Below are positions 57,941 through 64,000 of a stretch of DNA of 64,000 nt, piece by piece; the first letter of the stretch is position 1, and every line of letters begins with the position of its first letter. This DNA is from Streptococcus mitis (GTDB lineage Bacteria > Bacillota > Bacilli > Lactobacillales > Streptococcaceae), in the NCBI RefSeq assembly GCF_005144795.1, contig NZ_SWFJ01000001.1, forward strand, positions 246,033 through 310,032, read 5' to 3'. Under the pieces are notes generated by a model. That model made no database searches. It saw nothing but the letters and a program-made list of their open reading frames with translations, and was not told the DNA's origin. The position numbers and the translations under genes are program-made.

Positions 57941-59201
57941 ATTCTTAATTATTTTGTTGCTACCGAGTTTTTTGACTATTTCAAAAGTCGTTAGCACAGA
58001 AAAAGAAGTCGTCTATACTTCGAAAGAAATTTATTACCTTTCACAATCTGACTTTGGTATTTATTTTAGAGAAAAATTAAGTTCTCCCATGGTTTATGGA
58101 GAGGTTCCTGTTTATGCGAATGAAGATTTAGTAGTGGAATCTGGAAAATTGACTCCAAAAACAAGTTTTCAAATAACCGAGTGGCGTTTAAATAAACAAG
58201 GAATTCCAGTATTTAAGTTATCCAACCATCAATTTATTGCTGCAGACAAACGATTTTTATATGATCAGTCAGAGGTAACTCCAACAATAAAAAAAGTATG
58301 GATAGAATCTGATTTTAAACTGTACAATAGTCCTTATGATTTAAAAGAAGTGAAATCATCCTTATCAGCTTATTCGCAAGTTTCAACTGACAAGACCATG
58401 TTTGTAGAAGGGAAAGAATTTCTACATATTGATCAAGTTGGATGGGTAGATAAGGAATTAACTTCTGAAGAAGATAATCGGATGAGTAAAGTTCAAGAAA
58501 TATTATCTGAAAAATATCAGAAAGATTCTTTCTCTATTTATGTTAAGCAACTGACTACTGGAAAAGAAGCTGGTATCAATCAAGATGAAAAAATGTATGC
58601 AGCTAGTGTTTTAAAACTACCTTATCTCTACTATACACAAGAAAAAATAAATGAGGGGATTTATCAGTTAGATACGACTGTAAAATACGTATCTGCAGTC
58701 AATGATTTTCCAGGTTCTTATAAACCAGAGGGAAGTGGTAGCCTCCCTAAAAAAGAGGATAATAAAGAATATTCTCTAAAAGATTTAATTATGAAAGTAT
58801 CAAAAGAATCTGATAATGTAGCTCATAACATATTGGGATATTACATTTCAAACCAATCTGATGCCACATTCAAATCCAAGATGTCTGCTATTATGGGAGA
58901 TGATTGGGATTCAAAAGAAAAATTGATTTCTTCTAAAATGGCTGGGAAGGTTATGGAAGCTATTTATGTTCAAGATGGATTTGTGCTAGAGTCTTTGACT
59001 AAAACAGATTTTGATAATGAGCGAATTGCCAAAGGTGTTTCTGTGAAGGTAGCTCATAAAATTGGGGATGCGGACGAATTTGAGCATGATACGGGTGTTG
59101 TCTATGCAGATTCTCCATTTGTGCTTTCTATTTTTACGAAGAATTCTGATTATGATATGATTTCTAAGATAGCCAAAGATGTTTATGAGGTTCTAAAATG
59201 A
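57933..59201 (+). CDS. Exported beta-lactamase-like serine hydrolase
   Basis: This 422-residue protein has a signal peptide (about 1-20) and an SH3/GW-like N-terminal half. The C-terminal beta-lactamase-family domain has S225-V-L-K228 (SxxK), S293-D-N295 (SDN) and K376-I-G378 (KTG-like). The KTG Thr is replaced by Ile, and the Glu166-type loop is not obvious. A transpeptidase, carboxypeptidase or inactive wall-binding role is more likely than drug hydrolysis. It sits between divIC and tilS. Confidence 0.85.
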   Translation: MRKFLIILLLPSFLTISKVVSTEKEVVYTSKEIYYLSQSDFGIYFREKLSSPMVYGEVPVYANEDLVVESGKLTPKTSFQITEWRLNKQGIPVFKLSNHQFIAADKRFLYDQSEVTPTIKKVWIESDFKLYNSPYDLKEVKSSLSAYSQVSTDKTMFVEGKEFLHIDQVGWVDKELTSEEDNRMSKVQEILSEKYQKDSFSIYVKQLTTGKEAGINQDEKMYAASVLKLPYLYYTQEKINEGIYQLDTTVKYVSAVNDFPGSYKPEGSGSLPKKEDNKEYSLKDLIMKVSKESDNVAHNILGYYISNQSDATFKSKMSAIMGDDWDSKEKLISSKMAGKVMEAIYVQDGFVLESLTKTDFDNERIAKGVSVKVAHKIGDADEFEHDTGVVYADSPFVLSIFTKNSDYDMISKIAKDVYEVLK

Positions 59202-60475
59202 GGGAACAAGATTTTTTAAATCATTTTCTCAAGAGAGGATATTTTAAAAAACATACTAAGGTGGTGTTAGCTCTTTCTGGTGGATTAGATTCTATGTTTC
59301 TATTTAAGGTGTTATCTACGTATAAAAAAGAGTTAGAAATTGAATTGATTCTATCCCATGTGAATCATAAGCAGAGAGTAGAATCAGATTGGGAAGAACA
59401 GGAATTAAGGAAGTTAGCTGCTGAAGCAGAACTTCCTATTTATATCAGCAATTTTTCAGGAGAATTTTCAGAAGCGCGGGCTCGACATTTTCGTTATGAT
59501 TTTTTTCAAGAGGTAATGAAAAAGACTGGTGCGACAGCCTTGGTAACTGCCCACCATGCTGATGACCAGGTGGAAACGATCTTAATGCGTTTGATTCGAG
59601 GCACTCGTTTGCGCTATCTATCAGGAATTAAGGAGAAGCAAGTAGTCGGAGAGATAGAAATGATTCGGCCCTTCTTGAATTTTCAAAAAAAAGACTTCCC
59701 ATCAATTTTTCATTTTGAAGATATATCAAATAAAGAAAATTATTATTTTCGAAATCGTATTCGAAACTTTTATTTACCAGAATTAGAAAAAGAAAATCCT
59801 CGATTTAGAGATGCAATCTTAAGCCTCGGAAATGAAATTTTAGATTATGACTTAGCTATAGCTGAATTATCTAAGAATATTGATCTAGAAAATTTAGAGC
59901 AGCTATTCTCTTACTCTGAGTCGACACAAAGAGTTTTACTTCAAACTTATCTGAATCGTTTTCCAGATTTGAATCTTACAAAAGCTCAGTTTGAAGAAGT
60001 TCGGCAAATTTTAAAAACTAAAAGCCAGTATCGTCATCCGCTTAAAAATGGTTATGAATTAGTAAAAGAGTATCAACAGTTTCGGATTTGTAAAATCAGT
60101 CCTCAGTCTGATGAAAAGGAAGATGAACTTGTGTTACACTATCAAAATCAGGTATCTTACCAAGGTTATTTATTTTCCTTTGGACTTCCTTTAGAAGGTG
60201 AATTAATTCAGCAGGTACCTGTTTCACGGGAAACATCAATACACATTCGTCATCGAAAAACAGGAGATGTTTTGATTCAAAATGGGCATAGAAAAAAACT
60301 CAGACGTCTATTTATTGATTTGAAAATCCCTATGGAAAAGCGAAAATCAGCTCTGATTATTGAGCAATTTGGTGAAATTGTCTCAATTTTAGGAATTGCG
60401 ACCAGTAATTTGAGTAAAAACACGAAAAATGATATAATGAACACTGTACTTTATATAGAAAAAATAGATAGGTAA
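59198..60475 (+). CDS. tilS: tRNA(Ile)-lysidine synthase
   Basis: This 425-residue enzyme changes C34 to lysidine in the AUA-reading tRNA-Ile. It has the PP-loop SGGLDS (27-32), the HADDQ motif and a C-terminal TilS domain with [26 protein letters not shown]. It is essential. It overlaps the upstream gene by 4 bp and contains a parS-like site at 60220-60235. Confidence 0.97.
   Translation: MREQDFLNHFLKRGYFKKHTKVVLALSGGLDSMFLFKVLSTYKKELEIELILSHVNHKQRVESDWEEQELRKLAAEAELPIYISNFSGEFSEARARHFRYDFFQEVMKKTGATALVTAHHADDQVETILMRLIRGTRLRYLSGIKEKQVVGEIEMIRPFLNFQKKDFPSIFHFEDISNKENYYFRNRIRNFYLPELEKENPRFRDAILSLGNEILDYDLAIAELSKNIDLENLEQLFSYSESTQRVLLQTYLNRFPDLNLTKAQFEEVRQILKTKSQYRHPLKNGYELVKEYQQFRICKISPQSDEKEDELVLHYQNQVSYQGYLFSFGLPLEGELIQQVPVSRETSIHIRHRKTGDVLIQNGHRKKLRRLFIDLKIPMEKRKSALIIEQFGEIVSILGIATSNLSKNTKNDIMNTVLYIEKIDR
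60220..60235. promoter_or_regulatory. parS-like site inside tilS
   Basis: TGTTTCACGGGAAACA matches the parS consensus TGTTTCACGTGAAACA at 15 of 16 positions, about 11 kb right of dnaA. Confidence 0.75.
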
Positions 60476-60479
60476 AAAA

Positions 60480-61022
60480 ATGTTAGAAAACGATATTAAA
60501 AAAATCCTTGTTTCACACGATGAAATTACAGAAGCTGCTAAAAAATTAGGTGCCCAACTAACTAAAGACTATGCAGGAAAAAATCCGATTTTAATTGGGA
60601 TTTTAAAAGGATCTATCCCTTTTATGGCTGAATTGGTTAAACATATTGATACACATATTGAAATGGACTTCATGATGGTTTCTAGCTATCATGGTGGAAC
60701 AGCAAGTAGTGGTGTCATCAATATCAAGCAAGATGTGACTCAAGATATCAAAGGACGACATGTTCTATTTGTAGAAGATATCATTGATACAGGTCAAACT
60801 TTGAAGAGTTTAAGAGATATGTTTAAAGCAAGAGAGGCTGCTTCTGTTAAAATTGCAACCTTGTTGGATAAACCAGAGGGACGTGTTGTAGAAATTGAGG
60901 CAGACTATACCTGCTTTACTATCCCAAATGAGTTTGTAGTAGGTTATGGTTTAGACTACAAAGAAAACTATCGTAACCTTCCTTATGTTGGAGTATTGAA
61001 AGAAGAAGTATATTCAAATTAG
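60480..61022 (+). CDS. hpt: Hypoxanthine-guanine phosphoribosyltransferase
   Basis: This 180-residue salvage enzyme has the PRPP motif [29 protein letters not shown], and the C-terminal [23 protein letters not shown]. tilS-hpt-ftsH is a conserved Firmicutes order. Confidence 0.97.
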   Translation: MLENDIKKILVSHDEITEAAKKLGAQLTKDYAGKNPILIGILKGSIPFMAELVKHIDTHIEMDFMMVSSYHGGTASSGVINIKQDVTQDIKGRHVLFVEDIIDTGQTLKSLRDMFKAREAASVKIATLLDKPEGRVVEIEADYTCFTIPNEFVVGYGLDYKENYRNLPYVGVLKEEVYSN

Positions 61023-61037
61023 AAAGAACAATTTTTA

Positions 61038-62996
61038 ATGAAAAAACAAAATAATGGTTTAATTAAAAATCCTTTTCTATGGTTATTACTTATTTTTTTC
61101 CTAGTTACAAGTTACCAGTATTTTAGTACAGGTAGTGTTGCAGGGAAAAGTGAGCAAATTAATTATACAGAATTGGTAAAAGAAATTACCGATGACAATG
61201 TAAAAGAATTGACTTACCAACCAAATGGCAGTGTTATCGAAGTTTCAGGTGTTTATAAAAATCCTAAAACAAGTAAAGAAGAAACAGGTATCCAGTTCTT
61301 TTCTCCTTCTGCTACAACAGTAGAGAAATTTTCAAGTATTATTCTTCCTTCAGATACTACAGTATCAGAATTGCAAAAACTTGCTTCTGACCATAAGGCG
61401 GAAGTAACTGTTAAGCATGAAAGTTCAAGTGGTATGTGGATTAATATTCTTGTATCCATTGTGCCATTCGGTATTCTATTCTTCTTCCTATTCTCTATGA
61501 TGGGAAATATGGGAGGAAATAATAGCCGTAACCCAATGAGTTTTGGACGTAGTAAGGCTAAAGCCGCAAATAAAGAAGATATTAAAGTAAGATTTTCAGA
61601 TGTTGCTGGAGCTGAGGAAGAAAAACAAGAACTAGTTGAAGTTGTTGAATTTTTAAAAGATCCAAAACGATTTACAAAACTTGGAGCCCGTATTCCAGCA
61701 GGTGTTCTTTTGGAGGGACCTCCAGGAACAGGTAAAACTTTGCTTGCTAAAGCAGTCGCCGGAGAAGCAGGTGTTCCATTCTTTAGTATCTCAGGTTCTG
61801 ACTTTGTAGAAATGTTTGTCGGAGTTGGAGCTAGTCGTGTTCGTTCTCTTTTTGAAGATGCCAAAAAAGCAGCACCAGCTATCATCTTTATCGATGAAAT
61901 TGATGCTGTTGGACGTCAACGTGGAGTTGGTCTTGGCGGAGGAAATGACGAACGTGAACAAACCTTGAACCAACTCTTGATTGAGATGGATGGTTTTGAG
62001 GGAAATGAAGGGATTATCGTCATTGCTGCGACAAACCGTTCAGATGTACTTGACCCTGCCCTTCTGCGCCCAGGACGTTTTGATAGAAAAGTCTTGGTTG
62101 GTCGCCCTGATGTTAAAGGTCGTGAAGCAATCTTGAAAGTTCATGCTAAGAACAAGCCTTTAGCAGAAGATGTTGATTTGAAATTAGTGGCTCAACAAAC
62201 TCCAGGTTTTGTTGGTGCTGATTTAGAGAATGTCTTGAATGAAGCAGCTTTAGTTGCTGCCCGTCGCAACAAGTCAGTTATTGATACTTCAGATATTGAT
62301 GAAGCAGAAGATAGAGTTATTGCGGGACCTTCTAAGAAAGATAAGACAGTGTCACAAAAAGAACGTGAATTAGTTGCCTACCATGAGGCAGGACATACCA
62401 TTGTTGGTCTAGTCTTGTCGAATGCCCGTGTTGTTCATAAAGTTACCATCGTACCACGTGGACGTGCAGGTGGTTATATGATTGCACTTCCTAAAGAAGA
62501 CCAAATGCTTCTTTCTAAAGAAGATATGAAAGAGCAATTGGCTGGCTTGATGGGTGGACGTGTAGCTGAAGAAATTATCTTTAATGTCCAAACTACAGGA
62601 GCTTCAAATGACTTTGAACAAGCTACACAGATGGCGCGTGCAATGGTTACAGAGTACGGTATGAGTGAAAAACTTGGTCCAGTACAATATGAAGGAAACC
62701 ATGCTATGTTTGGTGTACAGAGTCCTCAAAAATCAATTTCAGAACAAACAGCTTATGAAATTGACGAAGAAGTTCGTTCATTATTAAATGAAGCACGAAA
62801 TAAAGCTGCTGAAATCATCCAATCAAATCGTGAAACTCACAAGTTGATTGCAGAAGCATTACTGAAATACGAAACATTGGATAGTACACAAATTAAATCT
62901 CTTTACGAAACAGGAAAGATGCCTGAAACTGTAGAAGATGAATCACATGCATTATCTTATGATGAAGTGAAGTCAAAAATGAATGACGAATTATAA
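61038..62996 (+). CDS. ftsH: ATP-dependent zinc metalloprotease FtsH
   Basis: This 652-residue membrane protease has two membrane segments (about 11-30 and 134-155), an AAA+ domain with Walker A GPPGTGKT (227-234) and [23 protein letters not shown], and the zinc motif HEAGH (His449, Glu450, His453). It degrades membrane and regulatory proteins. Confidence 0.98.
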   Translation: MKKQNNGLIKNPFLWLLLIFFLVTSYQYFSTGSVAGKSEQINYTELVKEITDDNVKELTYQPNGSVIEVSGVYKNPKTSKEETGIQFFSPSATTVEKFSSIILPSDTTVSELQKLASDHKAEVTVKHESSSGMWINILVSIVPFGILFFFLFSMMGNMGGNNSRNPMSFGRSKAKAANKEDIKVRFSDVAGAEEEKQELVEVVEFLKDPKRFTKLGARIPAGVLLEGPPGTGKTLLAKAVAGEAGVPFFSISGSDFVEMFVGVGASRVRSLFEDAKKAAPAIIFIDEIDAVGRQRGVGLGGGNDEREQTLNQLLIEMDGFEGNEGIIVIAATNRSDVLDPALLRPGRFDRKVLVGRPDVKGREAILKVHAKNKPLAEDVDLKLVAQQTPGFVGADLENVLNEAALVAARRNKSVIDTSDIDEAEDRVIAGPSKKDKTVSQKERELVAYHEAGHTIVGLVLSNARVVHKVTIVPRGRAGGYMIALPKEDQMLLSKEDMKEQLAGLMGGRVAEEIIFNVQTTGASNDFEQATQMARAMVTEYGMSEKLGPVQYEGNHAMFGVQSPQKSISEQTAYEIDEEVRSLLNEARNKAAEIIQSNRETHKLIAEALLKYETLDSTQIKSLYETGKMPETVEDESHALSYDEVKSKMNDEL

Positions 62997-63001
62997 CCCT
63001 G

Positions 63002-63026
63002 AGAGAGGCATGTCCTCTCTTTTTTG
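63002..63026 (+). terminator. ftsH terminator
   Basis: A perfect AGAGAGG / CCTCTCT stem with a 5-nt loop is followed by TTTTTTG. Confidence 0.9.
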
Positions 63027-63027
63027 T

Positions 63028-63057
63028 GCAGTTGAGACGGTGTAGGGAACAGAATGG
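63028..63057 (+). promoter_or_regulatory. ComE-box repeat of comX
   Basis: GCAGTTGAG (63028-63036) and a degenerate ACAGAATGG (63049-63057) start 21 bp apart, the same spacing as at comCDE. They lie 59 bp upstream of comX. Confidence 0.8.
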
Positions 63058-63115
63058 GGGAAATAACCGAATTAGCTTCTTTATTTGTTAAACTGTATCT
63101 AGAAAGGGGAACATA

Positions 63116-63595
63116 ATGCTTAAAGAATTATATGAAGAAGTCCAGGGAATTGTATATAAGTGTAGAAATGAATATTACCTTCATTTATGGGAGTTATCTG
63201 ATTGGGAGCAAGAGGGTATGATTTGCTTACATGAATTGATTAGTAGAGAAGAAGGAATAATAGAAGATATTCCTCGTTTAAGGAAATATTTTAAGACTAA
63301 GTTCCGGAATCGAATTCTAGACTATATCCGTAAGCAAGAAAGTCAAAAACGAAGATATGATAAAGAACCCTATGAAGAAGTAGGTGAGCTTAGTCATCGT
63401 ATAAGTGAGGGAGGTCTGTGGCTAGATGATTATTATCTCTTTCATGAAACACTAAGAAATTATAGAAGCAAACAAAGTAAAGACAAACAAGAAGAGTTAG
63501 AACGCATCTTAAGAAATGAACGATTCCGAGGGCGTCAAAGAGTGTTAAGAGACTTACGTATTGTGTTTAAAGAGTTTGACATCCGTACTCAATAG
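63116..63595 (+). CDS. comX: Competence sigma factor SigX (ComX)
   Basis: This 159-residue alternative sigma factor begins MLKELYEEVQGIVYKCRNEYYLHLW. It has a region-2-like segment (DWEQEGMICLHELI, then LRKYFKTKFRNRILDYIRKQESQKRR) and a C-terminal region-4-like part. It directs transcription from comboxes such as those at cbpD and comFA. Pneumococcus has two identical copies, each near an rRNA operon; only one is in this window. AAAGGGGA ribosome binding site. Confidence 0.97.
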   Translation: MLKELYEEVQGIVYKCRNEYYLHLWELSDWEQEGMICLHELISREEGIIEDIPRLRKYFKTKFRNRILDYIRKQESQKRRYDKEPYEEVGELSHRISEGGLWLDDYYLFHETLRNYRSKQSKDKQEELERILRNERFRGRQRVLRDLRIVFKEFDIRTQ

Positions 63596-63634
63596 GAAGT
63601 CATACAAAAAAACATAAAAAGTTAAAAAAAGGTG

Positions 63635-63662
63635 TTGACAAAGTTAGAAAAGTCGGTATAAT
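63635..63662 (+). promoter_or_regulatory. tRNA-Glu promoter
   Basis: TTGACA and TATAAT are separated by 16 bp, 25 bp upstream of the tRNA. Confidence 0.85.
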
Positions 63663-63687
63663 AGTAAGAGTTGAAAATAACAGCTCT

Positions 63688-63759
63688 GGTCCGTTGGTCA
63701 AGGGGTTAAGACACCGCCTTTTCACGGCGGTAACACGGGTTCGAATCCCGTACGGACTA
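63688..63759 (+). tRNA. tRNA-Glu (TTC)
   Basis: This 72-nt cloverleaf has acceptor stem GGTCCGT / ACGGACT, anticodon TTC and T loop TTCGAAT. It is identical to the minus-strand copy at 43368-43439. It lies directly upstream of the rRNA promoter. Confidence 0.96.
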
Positions 63760-63818
63760 TGGTATGTTGCGGTTGGAAGCACTTGATGAAAAAAGTTTAA
63801 AAAAGTTTCAAAAAAGTG

Positions 63819-63847
63819 TTGACAAGAAAAAGCGACTGTGATATACT
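63819..63847 (+). promoter_or_regulatory. rRNA operon promoter
   Basis: TTGACA and TATACT are separated by 17 bp, a strong rRNA-type promoter. Confidence 0.9.
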
Positions 63848-63853
63848 AATATA

Positions 63854-64000
63854 GTTGTCACTTGAGAGAAGTGAGTGACAAAGACCTTTGAAAACTGAAC
63901 AAGACGAACCAATGTGCAGGGCACTACAACTAAGGTTGTAGTACTGAACAATGAAAAAACAATAAATCTGTCAGTGACAGAAATGAGTGAGAACTCAAAC
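63854..64000 (+). other. rRNA operon leader (pre-16S)
   Basis: The transcribed leader includes CTTTGAAAACTGAACAAGAC, a boxA-like antitermination region, and the CTGTCAGTGACAG inverted repeat near the right edge. The mature 16S 5' end (TGAGAGTTTGATC) is not inside the window but should follow within a few tens of bases. Confidence 0.85.

Noticed and set aside
63600..63782. Minus-strand open frame at the tRNA-Glu gene
   Set aside because: It lies across the tRNA-Glu gene and its promoter and has no homologous look.

Overview
The window is the replication-origin region of a mitis-group streptococcus of the S. pneumoniae / S. mitis / S. oralis cluster. The supports are a choline-binding murein hydrolase of CbpD type, a complete comCDE locus with a 17-residue competence pheromone, comX next to tRNA-Glu and an rRNA promoter, PcsB, HtrA with a CiaR box, and the order htrA-parB-dnaA-dnaN-DUF951-ychF-pth-mfd. 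From memory this matches the pneumococcal chromosome on both sides of oriC. It departs from the pneumococcal layout I remember in three places: polA beside the thiamine-precursor transporter, an LPXTG surface protein with a PspA-type signal peptide, and an acetoacetyl-CoA thiolase between gdpP and hpf. The species cannot be fixed without a search; S. mitis or a close relative is most likely.

Layout. Positions 1-1900 (minus strand) hold a TPP-riboswitch-controlled ABC importer for a thiamine precursor. Next come polA (1989-4622), a 1017-residue LPXTG protein with a duplicated coiled-coil module and a 14-residue tandem repeat (4742-7795), and cbpD (8099-9454). Positions 9543-17642 are minus-strand housekeeping and competence genes: veg-like, dnaB helicase, rplI, gdpP, thiolase, hpf, comFC, comFA. 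A short plus-strand island (17699-19816) carries a YigZ-family gene, a PH-domain gene and cysK. Minus-strand genes then run from tsf and rpsB through pcsB, mreDC, the ECF energizing module (ecfT-ecfA2-ecfA1), pgsA, rodZ and two M16 peptidase-family genes (to 31135). After yaaA-recF and the convergent guaB come trpS, an ABC-F ATPase, a YfhO-like membrane protein, and a divergent YhgE/TetR pair. Two tRNAs, comEDC, tRNA-Arg, rlmH, htrA and parB lead to oriC (48655-48866) and dnaA. To the right of the origin the genes are co-directional with replication: dnaN, DUF951, ychF, pth, mfd, rqcP, divIC, a 40-residue protein, a beta-lactamase-like protein, tilS, hpt, ftsH, comX, tRNA-Glu and the rRNA promoter with its leader. 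The 16S gene appears to begin just past the window.

How it fits together. The competence circuit is unusually complete here: the pheromone and its two-component system (comCDE), the ComE target comX, and SigX targets (cbpD, comFA-comFC) with recognisable comboxes. The origin is marked by DnaA boxes on both sides of dnaA, an outlying cluster upstream of htrA, and three parS-like palindromes inside coding sequence. Envelope biogenesis is concentrated at 22-29 kb (pcsB with a WalR box, mreCD, rodZ, pgsA) and at 57-63 kb (divIC, ftsH).

I found no CRISPR array, prophage or transposase, and no clearly new multi-gene system. The best leads are: a 30-bp inverted repeat laid over the probable thiolase promoter; paired matching operators in the YhgE/TetR intergenic region; an ABC-F protein whose two ATP sites look asymmetrically degenerate; a comFA combox so close to the start codon that the mRNA should be leaderless; and the architecture of the LPXTG protein.
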